From positions 1,302,001 through 1,366,000 of the forward strand of contig OZ244968.1 of assembly GCA_965222645.1 (NCBI GenBank): a DNA stretch of 64,000 bases, read 5' to 3'. Shown here one piece after another: positions 1 to 7,490 of the stretch; position 1 is the first letter of the stretch, and the number at the start of each line of letters is the position of its first letter. The notes beneath the pieces were generated by a model. That model had not been told where the DNA came from. It saw only the letters and a program-made list of their open reading frames with translations, and ran no database searches. The position numbers and the translations under genes were made by a program. Source of the stretch: JABDMH01 sp965222645 (GTDB taxonomy: Bacteria; Bacteroidota; Bacteroidia; Chitinophagales; Saprospiraceae).

Positions 1-1303
1 TGTGATCTGAGTGAAGACCTATTGATATATTATAATTTTTATTTATCTCAAGGAAATCCATTAACTTTTGATGAAAATCTGAACAACCAGTGCAATTAGG
101 ATTAGTGATAACTATAATTTCAGCTTTAGGAGTACTAGCTTTGAAAAGTCTAAGAGATTGCTCTTGATCAAATGATTGCAGTTTATTTTTTTTCCATAGG
201 CTGTCTATGACATCTTCATCAAATTTAAAGGATTCATATTTAGCAGCCAGTTCCTCATAGTTTCTATCTGCCTTGACTGAATGAGAGATCCAGCTACCTA
301 AGTTTAAGGCAATATAGCCGAAAGTTAAAGTAAAAAGAACTTCCCCAATAATAATGTGACTTGGTGAGATAGTTAAGCTAAAGGACTTAAATATTAGAAA
401 TGGTGCAATTAAAAGTATTATTGCAACGGATGAGCAAATCAAGCAGAATGACCTTTGAAGAATTTGTTCCAAGATTGAATATACGGCAAAGGAACAGCCA
501 ATGAAGGAGAGGCTTAGATGAACCAATGTCAGAGGGCTACCAGTGAGAGCTGACCATGTATACAAAGCCACTGTGCTGCAGAAGTATGCAAAACCATAGA
601 TGGGGAGATTCCTAGTGGACGCACCCTTCTTTTTTACCTTTTCATGAAAATCAGTACAGCCCGATATCTTACTTATTTGACACACCCTATCTATGATGGT
701 ACGCTGACCAGAATCTTTAAGAATAAGAGAGAGGCTAATAAATATATTTAGGGAATTGAGCAGGATAAAACCGGCTTGATTGTATGTTGAGAATTGTACA
801 AGTTTGAATATGAACAGGGAAAAAAGTAGCAACATTAGGAGGTACATGATTTTCATATTAATTTCTCTCAGCAATCCGAATTCTAAATTTCGCTGCGGCA
901 TTTCTTGATTTTCGCTAATACCGGTAATTACTATTGCCCGTCCGGAATTAGATTTCATGAACTCCACTTTCGGCTGCATTACTACCCCATCGGTTGCGCT
1001 GTAAATTGTAACGTTCCCACCATTCATAGCATTGTCAACAATTACAAACTCACCAAGATTTCGATTTTGATATGATATAAAGGGAAAGGGAAATTCGACA
1101 ATTCTATCGATGAGTTTATTGTTTAGTGCTATAATCTGATTTGCTATTCCCATCTTACTTAGGCAATCAGAAATATTCACTATTGAGTTGGAGATCGGGT
1201 GGTTATCTACAGTTTCGGAAACAGCGTATTTGGATACTGAAACATTGAGTTTTCTAGCGATTGTACAGATTATTCGCTTAATTTCTCTATTTATTTTCTT
1301 CAT
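1..1303 (-). CDS. VKOR-thioredoxin membrane protein with degenerate C39-like N-terminus (partial)
   Basis: The reading frame opens with ATG at 1303 and is still open at the window edge (434 codons visible). Residues ~35-130 read like a C39-peptidase-type fold without the catalytic Cys (ISDCL near 44, then a PFPFIS...GEFVIVD stretch). Residues ~150-345 hold several membrane segments and vitamin K epoxide reductase cysteines: C208 and C216 as the outer pair and a CLIC motif at 287-290. A thioredoxin-like domain starts near 390 with CTGC at 404-407. Proteins of this architecture are known in Bacteroidota beside GG-leader peptides and C39 exporters, where VKOR plus thioredoxin would make disulfides in exported peptides. 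It starts 100 bases downstream of a Cys-rich GG-leader peptide gene, so oxidation of that peptide is the likely job (inference). The C-terminus is not visible. Confidence 0.85.
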   Translation of the reverse strand, partial: MKKINREIKRIICTIARKLNVSVSKYAVSETVDNHPISNSIVNISDCLSKMGIANQIIALNNKLIDRIVEFPFPFISYQNRNLGEFVIVDNAMNGGNVTIYSATDGVVMQPKVEFMKSNSGRAIVITGISENQEMPQRNLEFGLLREINMKIMYLLMLLLFSLFIFKLVQFSTYNQAGFILLNSLNIFISLSLILKDSGQRTIIDRVCQISKISGCTDFHEKVKKKGASTRNLPIYGFAYFCSTVALYTWSALTGSPLTLVHLSLSFIGCSFAVYSILEQILQRSFCLICSSVAIILLIAPFLIFKSFSLTISPSHIIIGEVLFTLTFGYIALNLGSWISHSVKADRNYEELAAKYESFKFDEDVIDSLWKKNKLQSFDQEQSLRLFKASTPKAEIIVITNPNCTGCSDFHQKLMDFLEINKNYNISIGLHSDH

Positions 1304-1403
1304 ATTTCGTGTTTTTCCAAATTCTAAGTTTTATGAAGCATGCTAAATCAATAGGGAAAGAAGTGATTTTCCCCTGGAATCGTCACTTCTTTCCAATAAC
1401 TCC

Positions 1404-1628
1404 CTATGTCTGGGAATAGTAATTAGTACACTTTGTCACGTTGTCATCTCCAGTGCAACACTTCTCACCATTACTGTCCTCTGAGCAGCCATTTGTAGAT
1501 CCTCCTGAGCACCAACCACTACAGTTTGTCCCAATACAGCACCTCCATCTGCCACCAGTTATGAGCAATGTTGATTTTCGTGGGACCGCATGATCCCTAA
1601 ATAAATCAAAAACATCCGTAGACTTCAT
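1404..1628 (-). CDS. Cys-rich double-glycine-leader peptide precursor
   Basis: This encodes 74 residues. The leader of ~26 residues ends in LLITGG (Gly25-Gly26), the form cut by C39 peptidase domains of exporters. The 48-residue core has eight cysteines (30, 31, 36, 40, 48, 57, 58, 66) and many Gly, Ser and Thr residues. I chose ATG 1628; an in-frame ATG at 1730 would give 108 residues but would place the leader motif too far inside. A GA-rich stretch (AGAGGGG) lies about 25 bases upstream. It sits downstream of the copy-1 exporter genes and upstream of the VKOR-thioredoxin gene, which fits a disulfide-rich secreted peptide such as a bacteriocin-like toxin or signal. The function of the mature peptide is unknown. 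Confidence 0.75.
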   Translation of the reverse strand: MKSTDVFDLFRDHAVPRKSTLLITGGRWRCCIGTNCSGWCSGGSTNGCSEDSNGEKCCTGDDNVTKCTNYYSQT

Positions 1629-1678
1629 AATTCTAACTCTTTTAATGCTATCCCCTCTCTTTTTATTTGCTTTGAAGC

Positions 1679-1706
1679 AGGGTTCGGGGATCTCCCTTGA
1701 AAACGT
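1679..1706 (-). promoter_or_regulatory. Element shared upstream of both GG-peptide genes (copy 1)
   Basis: On the minus strand this reads ACGTTTTCAAGGGAGATC followed by CCCGAACCCT. Nearly the same 28-29 bases precede the second peptide gene at 11599-11627. AAGGG and CCCT parts are complementary and could form a short hairpin. It lies about 51 bases before the start codon. It may be an operator, a 5' UTR structure or a recombination scar; the sequence does not decide. Confidence 0.45.
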
Positions 1707-1732
1707 TTCCGAGGCCAAGGTAATTGACATGA

Positions 1733-1749
1733 CTGCAAATTATTTGCAG
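1733..1749. promoter_or_regulatory. 17-bp perfect palindrome upstream of the GG-peptide gene
   Basis: CTGCAAAT-T-ATTTGCAG is a perfect 8-1-8 inverted repeat about 105 bases upstream of the peptide start codon. Its size and symmetry suit an operator for a dimeric HTH regulator, and small HTH proteins are encoded in both export operons. No second copy was seen in front of the copy-2 peptide, so a regulatory role is inference. Confidence 0.4.
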
Positions 1750-2049
1750 TGAATCTTGCAAAATGTGATTTTCCACGTATAGAAAGTCCCTTTACCGTTA
1801 ATATCCGGTCCAATATTAAATCTGAAGTCATTGCTATACTGAAAAGAGTCTTTTTATCTATGTTACTTTATTTCAGCTCCCAGATCCTTTATTTGGTCAA
1901 TCATTTACAAGATACCTTCTCAGACAGCTGCAGGTGTGGTGCCAGATCTTTTGGATTGCCAAGTCGATTTTTCACGAACGAAATATGATATGTCTGGAAG
2001 ATTTAGGACTTCGAGTTAAGATAACTTGTAAATAACTAAATTTGGGAAT
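1750..2049. other. Spacer without a recognisable gene
   Basis: About 300 bases between the peptide promoter region and the IS3 remnant. It contains a plus-strand reading frame of 79 codons (1749-1988) with no recognisable features. It may carry the minus-strand promoter of the peptide gene, but I could not assign one with confidence. Confidence 0.4.
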
Positions 2050-2262
2050 ATGATACGCAGAAAACTCACAGCAGAATTTAGGACCAAGGTCGTGTTGGAG
2101 GCCTTGAAGGAACAGAACAGTGCCAAAGAACTGGCACAACGGTCCAAACTTTCACCTCAGCAGATCAGCACTTGGAAACGCAAGGTTTGGAGAATGCTTT
2201 GCAAAGACTGTCCAGGGATTTATGGAGAGCCCATTTTGATTGGATCAATCGTCATTCCCTAA
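2050..2262 (+). pseudogene. IS3-family OrfA remnant
   Basis: The first ~44 residues (MIRRKLTAEFRTKVVLEAL, then a SKLSPQQISTWKRK helix) match the HTH part of IS3/IS911-type OrfA transposase subunits. After that the frame reads unrelated sequence and stops at 70 residues, short of the usual ~90-100, and no OrfB follows. This is the 5' scrap of an insertion sequence between the HTH gene and the peptide gene of copy 1. Confidence 0.7.
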
Positions 2263-2400
2263 CTTTCCATAATTGTATTCTGAAGCGACTGTATTTTGCC
2301 CGAAACACTGCGTTCAAATGCTATTCCGGGAAATGTATATTTGCTCTTTGATTTTATTTCTCTCCACTTTCCGTAAAATCTATTCCCCCTCCTGTCACGA

Positions 2401-2560
2401 TCAATTGCACGTAGTGAGCCTCCTGAAGGCTATAACTCAGGGACTTTGAAAATGGCAGGTGATAAGTTTGTTGAGCTAAATGAGCAAGATTCAATAAGTC
2501 ATGAAGCAATCCGTCAAACACTAGAAAAACCAACTTAGGCCTTGGCAAAAAAGTGTATCA
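2401..2560 (+). pseudogene. IS630-type transposase fragment
   Basis: Plus-strand translation gives SEPPEGYNSGTLKMAGDKFV and, further on, ISHEAIRQTLEK. This is the IS630 pattern 'S-x-P-P-x-G...W-T-L-x-x-L-A...I-S-x-x-x-V-R-x-x-L-K-K'. A frame change after LEK gives TNLGLGKK in place of the family's usual K-x-x-L-K-P-W. No flanking transposase remains. With the IS3 fragment it shows that this spacer has collected mobile-element debris. Confidence 0.55.
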
Positions 2561-2584
2561 GGTTTTATTGGCACTAAGAATTTC

Positions 2585-2866
2585 CTAAATTCTTAGTGCA
2601 AACTCTGTCAAGAAAGAATAAGACGTTCCCCCATAGTACCTATCTGTTTTGAGATCGATTTGAGGTTCATCAACGTATAGAAATGTAGTCCTTGATCGGC
2701 AAAACATGACATTTGCTCCCAATTCCTCCAAAATGGATATCAAATAATAGACTGTCCTTTCACTAACGCCTAACCTGCTCGCTAAATCCTCTGCACTTCC
2801 AGTAGCTTTCATTCTGATTAATCTATCTAGTCTTTCCAGCATTTTTAATTTGTCAATAAATCGCAT
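2585..2866 (-). CDS. Small HTH DNA-binding protein (copy 1)
   Basis: A 93-residue protein. Residues ~1-60 form a DeoR/HTH_11-type winged helix (LERLDRLIRMKATGSAEDLA, then SERTVYYLISILEELG), followed by an R-R-type strand and YVDE. It starts 25 bases after the hlyD stop, so it is the third gene of the export operon. The paralogue at 11641-11943 holds the same place in copy 2. It probably regulates the export/peptide genes (inference from position). Its C-terminal tail carries a Gly-Gly (YYGGTSYS) of unknown meaning. Confidence 0.8.
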   Translation of the reverse strand: MRFIDKLKMLERLDRLIRMKATGSAEDLASRLGVSERTVYYLISILEELGANVMFCRSRTTFLYVDEPQIDLKTDRYYGGTSYSFLTEFALRI

Positions 2867-2891
2867 AATTTCTGAATTTTTCTCCTCCTTT

Positions 2892-4250
2892 TCAATTTTC
2901 CAACAAATTTAAAAACCTGGTAAAAATCCGGTGGGCTATGTTCTGATCGCGGGTGATCAATAGCATCTCAGCCGGCATATTGGGGTAGAATGGAATCGAG
3001 AAGCCTGATGTACTGATCAACTGACCTTCTAAATCCACCCGTGCTTCGTAATGGAAACCAGCATCGGGGTCCACTTGCGGTAATGTCGATAAATAGCTCA
3101 GGGTATCTTCGATGCTCCCGTACTCTTTGTAGGGAAAAGCCTGTAGGCGCAATAACACCTTCGTTCCTGCCTCTACCTTCCCCCGGCCATCTGCCGGCAC
3201 CATAGCCAATGCCACCACCTGGTCATTGCCCTCACTGACAATCGAGCAGAAAAAGTCACCTGCTCGATATTGTCTGCCCGGCTTGACATCTTCAGGCAAG
3301 AAGAGGAAACCACTCCGCGATGACCAGATACCATGATCGTATTCCCACTCCCTGATCTGCGCCCGGAGCTCGCCCGCCATATCCCGGATCTCCAGCCAGC
3401 TCTCTGCAAGCTGCCAGCGATATCCCTCCTGTATCTCTACCTCCAGCACCCGGAGCTGGCTTTTGCGGATACTATTTTGCAACCGGTTGCCTTCGATGGC
3501 ACGGCCTTGTTTCCACACCACCAGGGAGTCCCGCAACTTTTGCTCGTATTCCTGAGCACTGATCACACCCTCCTTTAGCAACATGCGGTGTCTTTCCGTT
3601 TCTATTTGCTGCAACGCCTGTTCCTCCTTATATAGCCCCAACTCCACCTCGATATGCCGATCCAGTGCGGCAATGTTCTCCAGCTCTTCGTGGATAGAGG
3701 AAATTTTTACCCGGGGATTAATCAATTTATTCAACAAGCGATGACGGCGCATGGCAAGAAGTAACTGCTCTGCTCCTCCCTGCAACTCTCCCAATGTCCA
3801 TTGTTCTTCCGGAATGGGCACCTGCCTAAATTTTTTCATATCATCAAAACCCAGAATATCATCGATCAACAGCTGTAATTCAGTCAAATCGTCGCGCTCT
3901 GCCGTGCTCTCCAGATATCCCAGGATCTGATCACGTTGCACCTTTTCTCCATTACTTACAAGTAGGGTATCGAGCCGCGAAGTCATCTGTATAAAAACAT
4001 CGACCGGAGGCTCTGACGAGGTTATCACTGCAGGAGCACTGATTCTATCCGGATATTTGATCACTAATGCCAGGGATAAAAATACTGCCACTGCCAGCGC
4101 CACTATCGTGATGCCTGATCGCAATAACCACCCGGGCGGATTGCCAATCAGGTCATCGACTGAGGTATAGTTCCGCGCTATTTCGTGCCGGTCCACTTCA
4201 ACTGTTCCATTGTCTTGACGCAATATTTTCGACTTATCCTCCAAGCTCAA
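2892..4250 (-). CDS. HlyD-family membrane fusion/adaptor protein (copy 1)
   Basis: 452 residues. A short cytoplasmic N-terminus is followed by one membrane segment (~43-65, IVALAVAVFLSLALVI). Then come a biotinyl-lipoyl-like strand (VSNGEKVQRDQILGYLE, ~98-115), a long helical hairpin (~120-300) and a beta-barrel region. This is the periplasmic adaptor of type I secretion that links the inner-membrane ABC transporter to an outer-membrane exit duct. Its start overlaps the ABC gene's stop by 17 bases, which suggests translational coupling. No TolC-like gene is in the window, so the outer-membrane partner must lie elsewhere. Copy 2 of this gene is frameshifted. Confidence 0.88.
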   Translation of the reverse strand: MSLEDKSKILRQDNGTVEVDRHEIARNYTSVDDLIGNPPGWLLRSGITIVALAVAVFLSLALVIKYPDRISAPAVITSSEPPVDVFIQMTSRLDTLLVSNGEKVQRDQILGYLESTAERDDLTELQLLIDDILGFDDMKKFRQVPIPEEQWTLGELQGGAEQLLLAMRRHRLLNKLINPRVKISSIHEELENIAALDRHIEVELGLYKEEQALQQIETERHRMLLKEGVISAQEYEQKLRDSLVVWKQGRAIEGNRLQNSIRKSQLRVLEVEIQEGYRWQLAESWLEIRDMAGELRAQIREWEYDHGIWSSRSGFLFLPEDVKPGRQYRAGDFFCSIVSEGNDQVVALAMVPADGRGKVEAGTKVLLRLQAFPYKEYGSIEDTLSYLSTLPQVDPDAGFHYEARVDLEGQLISTSGFSIPFYPNMPAEMLLITRDQNIAHRIFTRFLNLLEN

Positions 4251-6447
4251 GTTGATTTTTTACCAATTTGTAGTAATGTCCTCTTTTGTTTGTCAAACTT
4301 CTGTGATCTCCGATCTCCATTACCTTCCCTTTATCTATGACGACAATTTGATCGGCATGTTGTACCGTGCTGAGTCGGTGTGCCACGATCACCGTTGTTT
4401 TATTCTCTAAAAAGCTGTCTAAGTTCCGTATGATCTCCCGCTCATTATTGGCGTCCAACGCATTCGTGGCTTCGTCCAAAAAAACAAAGTTTGGATTCTT
4501 ATACACTGCTCTGGCGATGAGCAGGCGCTGCTGCTGACCCCTGCTTATCCCGTTGCCTCTGGAACCCACCATTGTCTGAAACCCCAGTGGAAGGTTTTCG
4601 ATTAGGTCCATGAGATTGGCTGTTAGCGCCGCAGCCATCACTTTTTGCATGTCCACCTCATCATCGCTTTCGCCTATATTGCGGGCGATCGTATCAGAAA
4701 AAATATATCCATCCTGCATCACTGCTCCACAATGTTGCCTCCAGGTATCGGTATATATCGTAGTGAGAGGTGTACCACCAATACTGATCCTACCCGAGGT
4801 ACACCGGTGCGACGCCAGTAGTAGTTTAATCAGGGTGGTTTTCCCACAACCACTCATGCCTACGATAGCTGTAGTCTTGCCCCTGGGGATCGAAAACGAC
4901 ACCTGATCGAGCACCAGATCGGCTATCGGAGTATATCTAAAGGAAACATTTTCCAAAATAATATCTCCCGGTGGAATAAAGCGGGATTTCGTCGTCATAG
5001 CAGGTTCTTCGTCTCCGGTGCCGTGTATCTCGTTAAGCCGCTCCAGGCTTATTCTAGCATCCTGCGCACTGCGTATAAAAGTCACTAACTGCTGTAGCGG
5101 TGCATTGAGCTGACCAATGATAAATTGGATGGCAAGCATCGTACCCAGAGTGATATGCCCTTCGAGCACTGCTTTTGCCGCAAGAAAAGTAATCAGGATA
5201 TCTTTGAGCTGGGTCACTCCCAGTGCACCGGCATCCTGGTATTGCCCGATTGCCAGGCTGCGCAACTGAGTCCGAAAATATTTTGCCTGTATTCCCGCCC
5301 ACTTCCATCGCCGGCGCAGCGCACTGCCTTGCAGTTTTATTTCTGAAATCCCCTGGATAATCTCAATCAGAGAGTCCTGATTATCGGATAAATGTTGGAA
5401 AGCGAGATAATCGACCTCCCGGCGCATTTTGAGAAATAATGCAATCCATAATAAATAAAAAATGGACGCCATTAGTGAGATCAAGAAAATCGGTATAGAA
5501 TAAATAAGCAGCACTATACTGTAAATCACTAAATTAATGATTGACATCAGCGTCGTCAATGCATTCTTAGTCAGAAAGCGCTCGATGCGCCGGTGGTCAT
5601 TGATCCGCTGCAGTAAATCACCGGTGTGTTTAGAATCGAAAAAACTAATGGGCAACCGCATGAGCTTGGCCAGAAAATCGGAGATGAGATTTACGTTCAT
5701 GCGCACACTGATGTGCAACAACAACCAGCTATGTATAAATCGAACAGCCGTCTGGCCCAGAAAGATCATGAGTTGCCCCCCAAGTACCAGATAGATGAAA
5801 TTGAGATTTCGACTGTCGATTCCAATGTCCACCAGACTCTGAGTGAGAAAGGGCACTATCAATAAAAATAAGGAGCTCAGCACCAAACCCAGAAAGACCT
5901 GAAAAATCAGCTTGTAATGTGGTCTTAAGTACTTGGTAAGAAACCTGAAGCCCAACTGTGTTCCTTCTCCTTCACGCTGGAAAAATAAGGGAGTGGTCTC
6001 CAGCAGAAGGGCAATCCCCTGCTTGCCGTCCGGGAGCCAGGACTTTTTAAAATTAGTCACCGGCACTTTGTACTTGCCCGATGCCGGATCAGCGATCCAG
6101 ATGTGATCCTTGGTTACTTTATAAGCGACTACAAAATGGTTTTGATTCCAGTGTAATATGGCAGGAAGAGGTGCCTCGCGCAATGATGGGATATCGCGCT
6201 TTTCCCAAAAGGGAATTTTTACTCCCAGGCTGCGAAACCCCACTTGTTCAGCAGCCTCACTGATGCCTCGCAGACTTACGCCCTCCCGGTCTATATAGCA
6301 CCTTTCACGCAGATCGGGTAGGGAGTAGCTCTTGCCATAGTACTTTGCGACCATACGCAGGCAGGTGGGCCCGCAATCCATGGAGTCGAGCTGCTTGAAA
6401 AACGGAAACCGCTTGAGGTGGCTATACATGAGTTTCAATTTTCTCAA
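4234..6447 (-). CDS. C39-peptidase ABC transporter for GG-leader peptides (copy 1, intact)
   Basis: 737 residues in the order C39 peptidase (~15-145), six-helix membrane domain (~165-460), ATPase (~490-735). The catalytic Cys25 lies in DCGPTC, with the His motif HWNQNHFVVAYK near 110 and DPASG after it. The ATPase has GMSGCGKTT (Walker A), FVFLDEATNALD (Walker B plus D-loop) and AHRLS. The signature reads ISRGQQQR instead of LSGGQ. Such peptidase-containing transporters cut after Gly-Gly and export the core peptide, so the product at 1404-1628 is the obvious substrate. An alternative start is Met7 (6429), which agrees better with the copy-2 N-terminus. Confidence 0.92.
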   Translation of the reverse strand: MRKLKLMYSHLKRFPFFKQLDSMDCGPTCLRMVAKYYGKSYSLPDLRERCYIDREGVSLRGISEAAEQVGFRSLGVKIPFWEKRDIPSLREAPLPAILHWNQNHFVVAYKVTKDHIWIADPASGKYKVPVTNFKKSWLPDGKQGIALLLETTPLFFQREGEGTQLGFRFLTKYLRPHYKLIFQVFLGLVLSSLFLLIVPFLTQSLVDIGIDSRNLNFIYLVLGGQLMIFLGQTAVRFIHSWLLLHISVRMNVNLISDFLAKLMRLPISFFDSKHTGDLLQRINDHRRIERFLTKNALTTLMSIINLVIYSIVLLIYSIPIFLISLMASIFYLLWIALFLKMRREVDYLAFQHLSDNQDSLIEIIQGISEIKLQGSALRRRWKWAGIQAKYFRTQLRSLAIGQYQDAGALGVTQLKDILITFLAAKAVLEGHITLGTMLAIQFIIGQLNAPLQQLVTFIRSAQDARISLERLNEIHGTGDEEPAMTTKSRFIPPGDIILENVSFRYTPIADLVLDQVSFSIPRGKTTAIVGMSGCGKTTLIKLLLASHRCTSGRISIGGTPLTTIYTDTWRQHCGAVMQDGYIFSDTIARNIGESDDEVDMQKVMAAALTANLMDLIENLPLGFQTMVGSRGNGISRGQQQRLLIARAVYKNPNFVFLDEATNALDANNEREIIRNLDSFLENKTTVIVAHRLSTVQHADQIVVIDKGKVMEIGDHRSLTNKRGHYYKLVKNQLELGG

Positions 6448-7416
6448 AAAAATTCACAACCGTACTGTACACACAGTAGAAAAAACGTCATGAGTGTTTG
6501 TACAAAAGGTCACGGACTTTTATGAGCGAGTCAGTGCTTTATCAACTAAATTTCAGGTACACCCAACTCTAGAGAATGACCGGACGGACATCCCAAAGAT
6601 CTCTATTAGCTACTTTGCCAAACCCCTGAGCAGATCAACTAGAAGCAAATCATATAACTCCACTAATTTTGAAAAAAAAAAAAAACAAATGCAAGTTTTT
6701 TGGAAATTTTAACATTTTTTAATATGGGGATTGTCGGGTTTGCGGGACAGGGACTTGTTCTCCCTTTCCTTTCCCCAAGTGTACTACAGCATTTTTAACA
6801 ATTAAACGGCGATTAAGGAGTCACAAAGGGTTTTCCCACAGATTACACAGATTTACACAGATAAATATCTCTCGCTGCGCTCGATTAATGGTCAACGGTG
6901 GTTGGTATCCTGATACCGGTAAAGGTAGGTGCCTCCTTGACTTGAATTCTTGAAAACGAGACTAAAGATTTTACAGAAATAAACGGAGATGAAAGTGTCA
7001 TTGAGGGTTTTCCCACAGATTTACACAGATTTACATTGATAACTCTCGCTGCGCTCGCTCAGGGTCACAAAGAGTTGCCCACAGATTCCACAGATTTACA
7101 CAGATAAATAACTCTCGCTTCGCTCAATCAATGATCAGCGGTGGTCGGTATGGTTATTGGCAAAGCGATTAAAGAATCACAAAGGTTTTTCCCACAGATT
7201 TGCGCAGATTTACACAGATAAATAACTCTCGCTTCGCTCAATCAATGATCAGCGGTGGTCGGCATCCGGGTACCGGTAAAGGTAGGTGCTTCCTTGACTT
7301 GAATTTTTAAAATAACATTAAAGACTTTAGGGATAAACGGAGATGAAAGAGTCAGAACGGTTTATTCCCACAGATTGCGCAGATTTAAGCAACATCTTTA
7401 AGAGCGATGTTCTTCA
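6448..7416. repeat. Upstream region of export operon 1 with dispersed repeats
   Basis: 6448-6790 is the 5' region of the ABC gene and resembles 17957-18260 upstream of copy 2 (ATCAACTAAATTTCAGGTAC and the A-tract near 6670 recur). 6820-7410 holds repeated blocks with CCCACAGATT, ACAGATTTACACAGATAAAT and CTCTCGCT(G/T)CGCTC, near 6835, 7010, 7080, 7190 and 7365. They alternate with a second block around 6895-6955 and 7255-7310 (TACCGGTAAAGGTAGGTGC). No gene was found. The whole region belongs to the duplicated unit. Confidence 0.6.
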
Positions 7417-7490
7417 CTAGTGAGTCTACTCCGAAAGGGTGTAAGCGTCCTGCAGTCTACATATAGTAATATTTGGCACTGGATTATGTT

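Noticed and set aside
1625..1831. 68-codon minus-strand frame ending GIALKELEL
   Set aside because: The end looks like part of a GG-type leader, but it stops before any GG and overlaps the better peptide start in another frame; kept only as a possible frameshift remnant.
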